Source: Candidatus Competibacteraceae bacterium (GTDB taxonomy: Bacteria; Pseudomonadota; Gammaproteobacteria; Competibacterales; Competibacteraceae). Taken from it: a stretch of DNA of 7,441 bases. The stretch covers positions 737-8,177 of the forward strand of contig JAGRHI010000040.1 of NCBI GenBank assembly GCA_020445045.1, read 5' to 3'. The notes under the pieces are model-generated. The model was not told the origin of the DNA. It was given only the letters and a program-made list of their open reading frames with translations, and did no database searches. Position 1 is the first letter of the stretch, and the number at the start of each line of letters is the position of its first letter. Below are positions 6,090-7,441 of the stretch, in pieces. The position numbers and the translations under genes were made by a program.

Positions 6090-6869
6090 TCAGTCGCGGA
6101 ATTTCGGCTTGCGCTTTTCCTGAAACGCCTGCACCCCTTCCTGGGATTCCTCGGTGCCGTAGAACAGACTGACGGCCTTCAAACCCAATGAGGAGATTCC
6201 GGCGATGTGGGCGGTATCGGCATTGAACGAGCGCTTCGCCAATTCCAGCGCCGTCGGGCTTTTCTCCAGAATTTCCGCGCACCAGTGCTCGACTTCGGCA
6301 TCCAGTTCATCATCGGGAACGGCCTTGTTCGCCAAGCCCATTTGCACCGCTTCGGCGGCGGTGTACTGGCGGCACAGGTACCACACTTCCCGCGCCCGCT
6401 TCTCGCCGATCACTCGCGCCATGTAGGCGGTGCCGAAGCCGGGGTCCACCGAACCGACCTTGGGACCGACCTGACCGAACTTGGCCGATTCGGCGGCCAG
6501 GGTCAGATCGCACAGCAGCGCCAACACATGGCCGCCACCGATGGCGTAGCCGCGCACCTTGGCGATCACCGGCTTGGGCACATCGCGAATCACGCTCTGC
6601 AATTCCTCCAGCGGCAGGCCGATCACGCCCCGCCCGTCGTAGTGTCCGGCGTGGGACGACTGGTCGCCGCCGGTGCAAAATGCCCTGTTGCCGGCGCCAG
6701 TCAGGACGATGACGCCGATCGAATGATCCCAGCCGGCCTTTAGAAAGGCGTGGATCATCTCCTCGCAGGTTTGGCCGCGAAAGGCGTTGAACTTGTCGGG
6801 ACGGTTGATGGTGATGGTGGCGACGCCATTTTTGACTTCGTACAGGATGTCTTCGTAATCAGCGGTCAT
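6090..6869 (-). CDS. badI: BadI-like 2-ketocyclohexane-1-carboxyl-CoA hydrolase (crotonase superfamily)
   Basis: This 259-residue crotonase-fold protein has the size of BadI (about 260) rather than MenB (about 285). BadI hydrolytically opens the ring of 2-ketocyclohexane-1-carboxyl-CoA to give pimelyl-CoA in cyclohexane-carboxylate and benzoate degradation. Motifs: NRPDKFNAFRGQTCEEMI (22-39); AFCTGGDQSSHAGHYDGRG (63-81); GLPLEELQSVIRDVPKPVIAKV (84-105); the oxyanion-hole segment GYAIGGGH (107-114); GPKVGSVDPGFG (135-146), with an Asp (142) in the MenB/BadI active-site loop; and a C-terminal EKRKPKFRD. The RGQTCEE, DQSSH..YDGRG and GLP.EEL..IRDVPKPVIA segments match Rhodopseudomonas BadI as I remember it, better than MenB. 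The start at 6869 has AGGAG 5 nt upstream. It sits in an operon 42 bp after one hotdog gene and 47 bp before another. MenB or a generic enoyl-CoA hydratase is the alternative, considered less likely. Confidence 0.82.
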   Translation of the reverse strand: MTADYEDILYEVKNGVATITINRPDKFNAFRGQTCEEMIHAFLKAGWDHSIGVIVLTGAGNRAFCTGGDQSSHAGHYDGRGVIGLPLEELQSVIRDVPKPVIAKVRGYAIGGGHVLALLCDLTLAAESAKFGQVGPKVGSVDPGFGTAYMARVIGEKRAREVWYLCRQYTAAEAVQMGLANKAVPDDELDAEVEHWCAEILEKSPTALELAKRSFNADTAHIAGISSLGLKAVSLFYGTEESQEGVQAFQEKRKPKFRD

Positions 6870-6911
6870 GATGGCTCCTGGGTCGGTTGCAAATTTCAGG
6901 GAACGGTTTTC

Positions 6912-7358
6912 TTAATTTTTCTTTCCAGCCTGCATGATCATCGTGGCGGTCAGGGTCGCAACGAGCGTCGGAACCCCGTCGTCGGCACGGGCAAACACGT
7001 CGGCGCGCGAAACCGTGATCGTCTTGCCGGGCTTGATGACGCGGCCTTCCGCGACAAAATGCGTTCCGGCGGCCGGCCGGAGCAAGTTGACTTTCAATTC
7101 GATGGTGAGAACCTCGCTGCCGGCCGGCATCAGCGACAGCGCCGCGTATCCGCTCGCGGTATCGGCAATGGCGGTGATGGCGGCCGCGTGCATGAAGCTA
7201 TGTTGCTGGGTGAGGTTTTCGCTGTAGGGCATCGAAATATCGACCACTCCGGGTTCGACACGATCCAAAGTCGCCCCCATCATCCGCATCAGACCTTGCC
7301 GCGCGAAACTCGCTTGCACCACGGTGGCGAAATCGGGGTTGGACGGAGTGAAATTCAT
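6912..7358 (-). CDS. PaaI-like hotdog-fold thioesterase
   Basis: This 148-residue cytoplasmic protein belongs to the single-domain hotdog family (PaaI/DUF4442-like), probably hydrolysing an acyl-CoA thioester. The central motif is QQHSFMHAAAITAIADTASGYAA (51-73), in which His57 takes the place of the HGG histidine and Asp66 is the conserved acidic residue. It is followed by VLTIELKVNLLRPAAG (83-98) and VIKPGKTITVSRADVFA (107-123), the usual alternating strands. It starts 15 bp after the stop of the upstream gene, and 42 bp separate it from the BadI-like gene, which supports one transcript. The ribosome site at the ATG (7358) is weak: GAAGG lies about 13 nt upstream, partly inside the preceding gene, so translational coupling is plausible. 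It differs clearly in the active-site helix from the other hotdog protein of the operon, so the two are not recent duplicates. Confidence 0.85.
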   Translation of the reverse strand: MNFTPSNPDFATVVQASFARQGLMRMMGATLDRVEPGVVDISMPYSENLTQQHSFMHAAAITAIADTASGYAALSLMPAGSEVLTIELKVNLLRPAAGTHFVAEGRVIKPGKTITVSRADVFARADDGVPTLVATLTATMIMQAGKKN

Positions 7359-7373
7359 GGCGGATGGGGGCCT

Positions 7374-7441
7374 TCAGATGGCTCCGGTGGAGGCGAATCG
7401 AGCAATCTCGGTTTCGGAAAATCCCCATTCCGTCAGCCAGT
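7374..7441 (-). CDS. Probable CaiB/BaiF-type CoA-transferase, C-terminal end (partial)
   Basis: Only the last 21 codons are inside the window (first full codon ends at 7439; TGA at 7374-7376). The peptide WLTEWGFSETEIARFASTGAI resembles the C-terminal tail of class III (CaiB/BaiF) CoA-transferases, which commonly finish LGYS..EI..L...GVI. Such enzymes move CoA between carboxylic acids and would suit activation of a substrate for the BadI-like step. The next gene starts 15 bp downstream, consistent with a single operon. The piece is too short for certainty; another acyl-CoA enzyme could end similarly. Confidence 0.5.
   Translation of the reverse strand, partial: WLTEWGFSETEIARFASTGAI

Noticed and set aside
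6090..6869. Assignment as MenB (1,4-dihydroxy-2-naphthoyl-CoA synthase)
   Set aside because: The length (259), the GQTCEE and DQSSH..YDGRG segments and the GLP.EEL..IRDVPKPVIA segment fit BadI better, and the neighbours are thioesterases and a CoA-transferase-like tail, not menaquinone genes.

Overview
The window is GC-rich chromosomal DNA from a Gram-negative bacterium, most likely a proteobacterium. The evidence is Sec signal peptides on two LysM proteins, a PF12625-type AraC regulator and acyl-CoA/aromatic-type catabolic genes. A gamma- or betaproteobacterium is my best guess, but nothing here fixes the genus. There are six complete protein genes, two gene ends cut by the window edges, and several non-coding structures. 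I saw no tRNA, rRNA, CRISPR array or transposase.

Left edge (1-274): the last 33 codons of a plus-strand ABC-transporter ATPase (LivG/LivF type), then 170 bases without a gene. Left centre (275-3911): two consecutive minus-strand paralogues that each encode an exported protein with a signal peptide, a conserved GSRHHAEGRYD motif, one LysM domain, a DUF1254 domain and a DUF1214 domain. The upstream copy most probably starts at a GTG at 3911, behind a strong ribosome-binding site, and not at the more distal ATG. Their molecular function is unknown.

Centre (3912-5299): a 317-base divergent intergenic region, then a plus-strand AraC-family regulator. Its leader holds two adjacent hairpins, the second of which buries a perfect AGGAGG. 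By position the regulator is a candidate controller of the LysM-DUF1254 pair, its own gene, or both. From 5300 to 5574 there is no gene, but there is an inverted repeat built from TTCGTG/CACGAA units that looks like a dispersed intergenic element.

Right part (5575-7441): a compact minus-strand operon. In transcription order it holds the tail of a probable CaiB/BaiF-type CoA-transferase, a PaaI-like hotdog thioesterase, a BadI-like ring-opening hydrolase (2-ketocyclohexane-1-carboxyl-CoA to pimelyl-CoA) and a second PaaI-like hotdog protein. Together these suggest CoA-linked breakdown of an alicyclic (cyclohexane-carboxylate-type) or aromatic-derived acid. The partial ABC ATPase at the left edge would fit uptake of such acids, but that link is inference.
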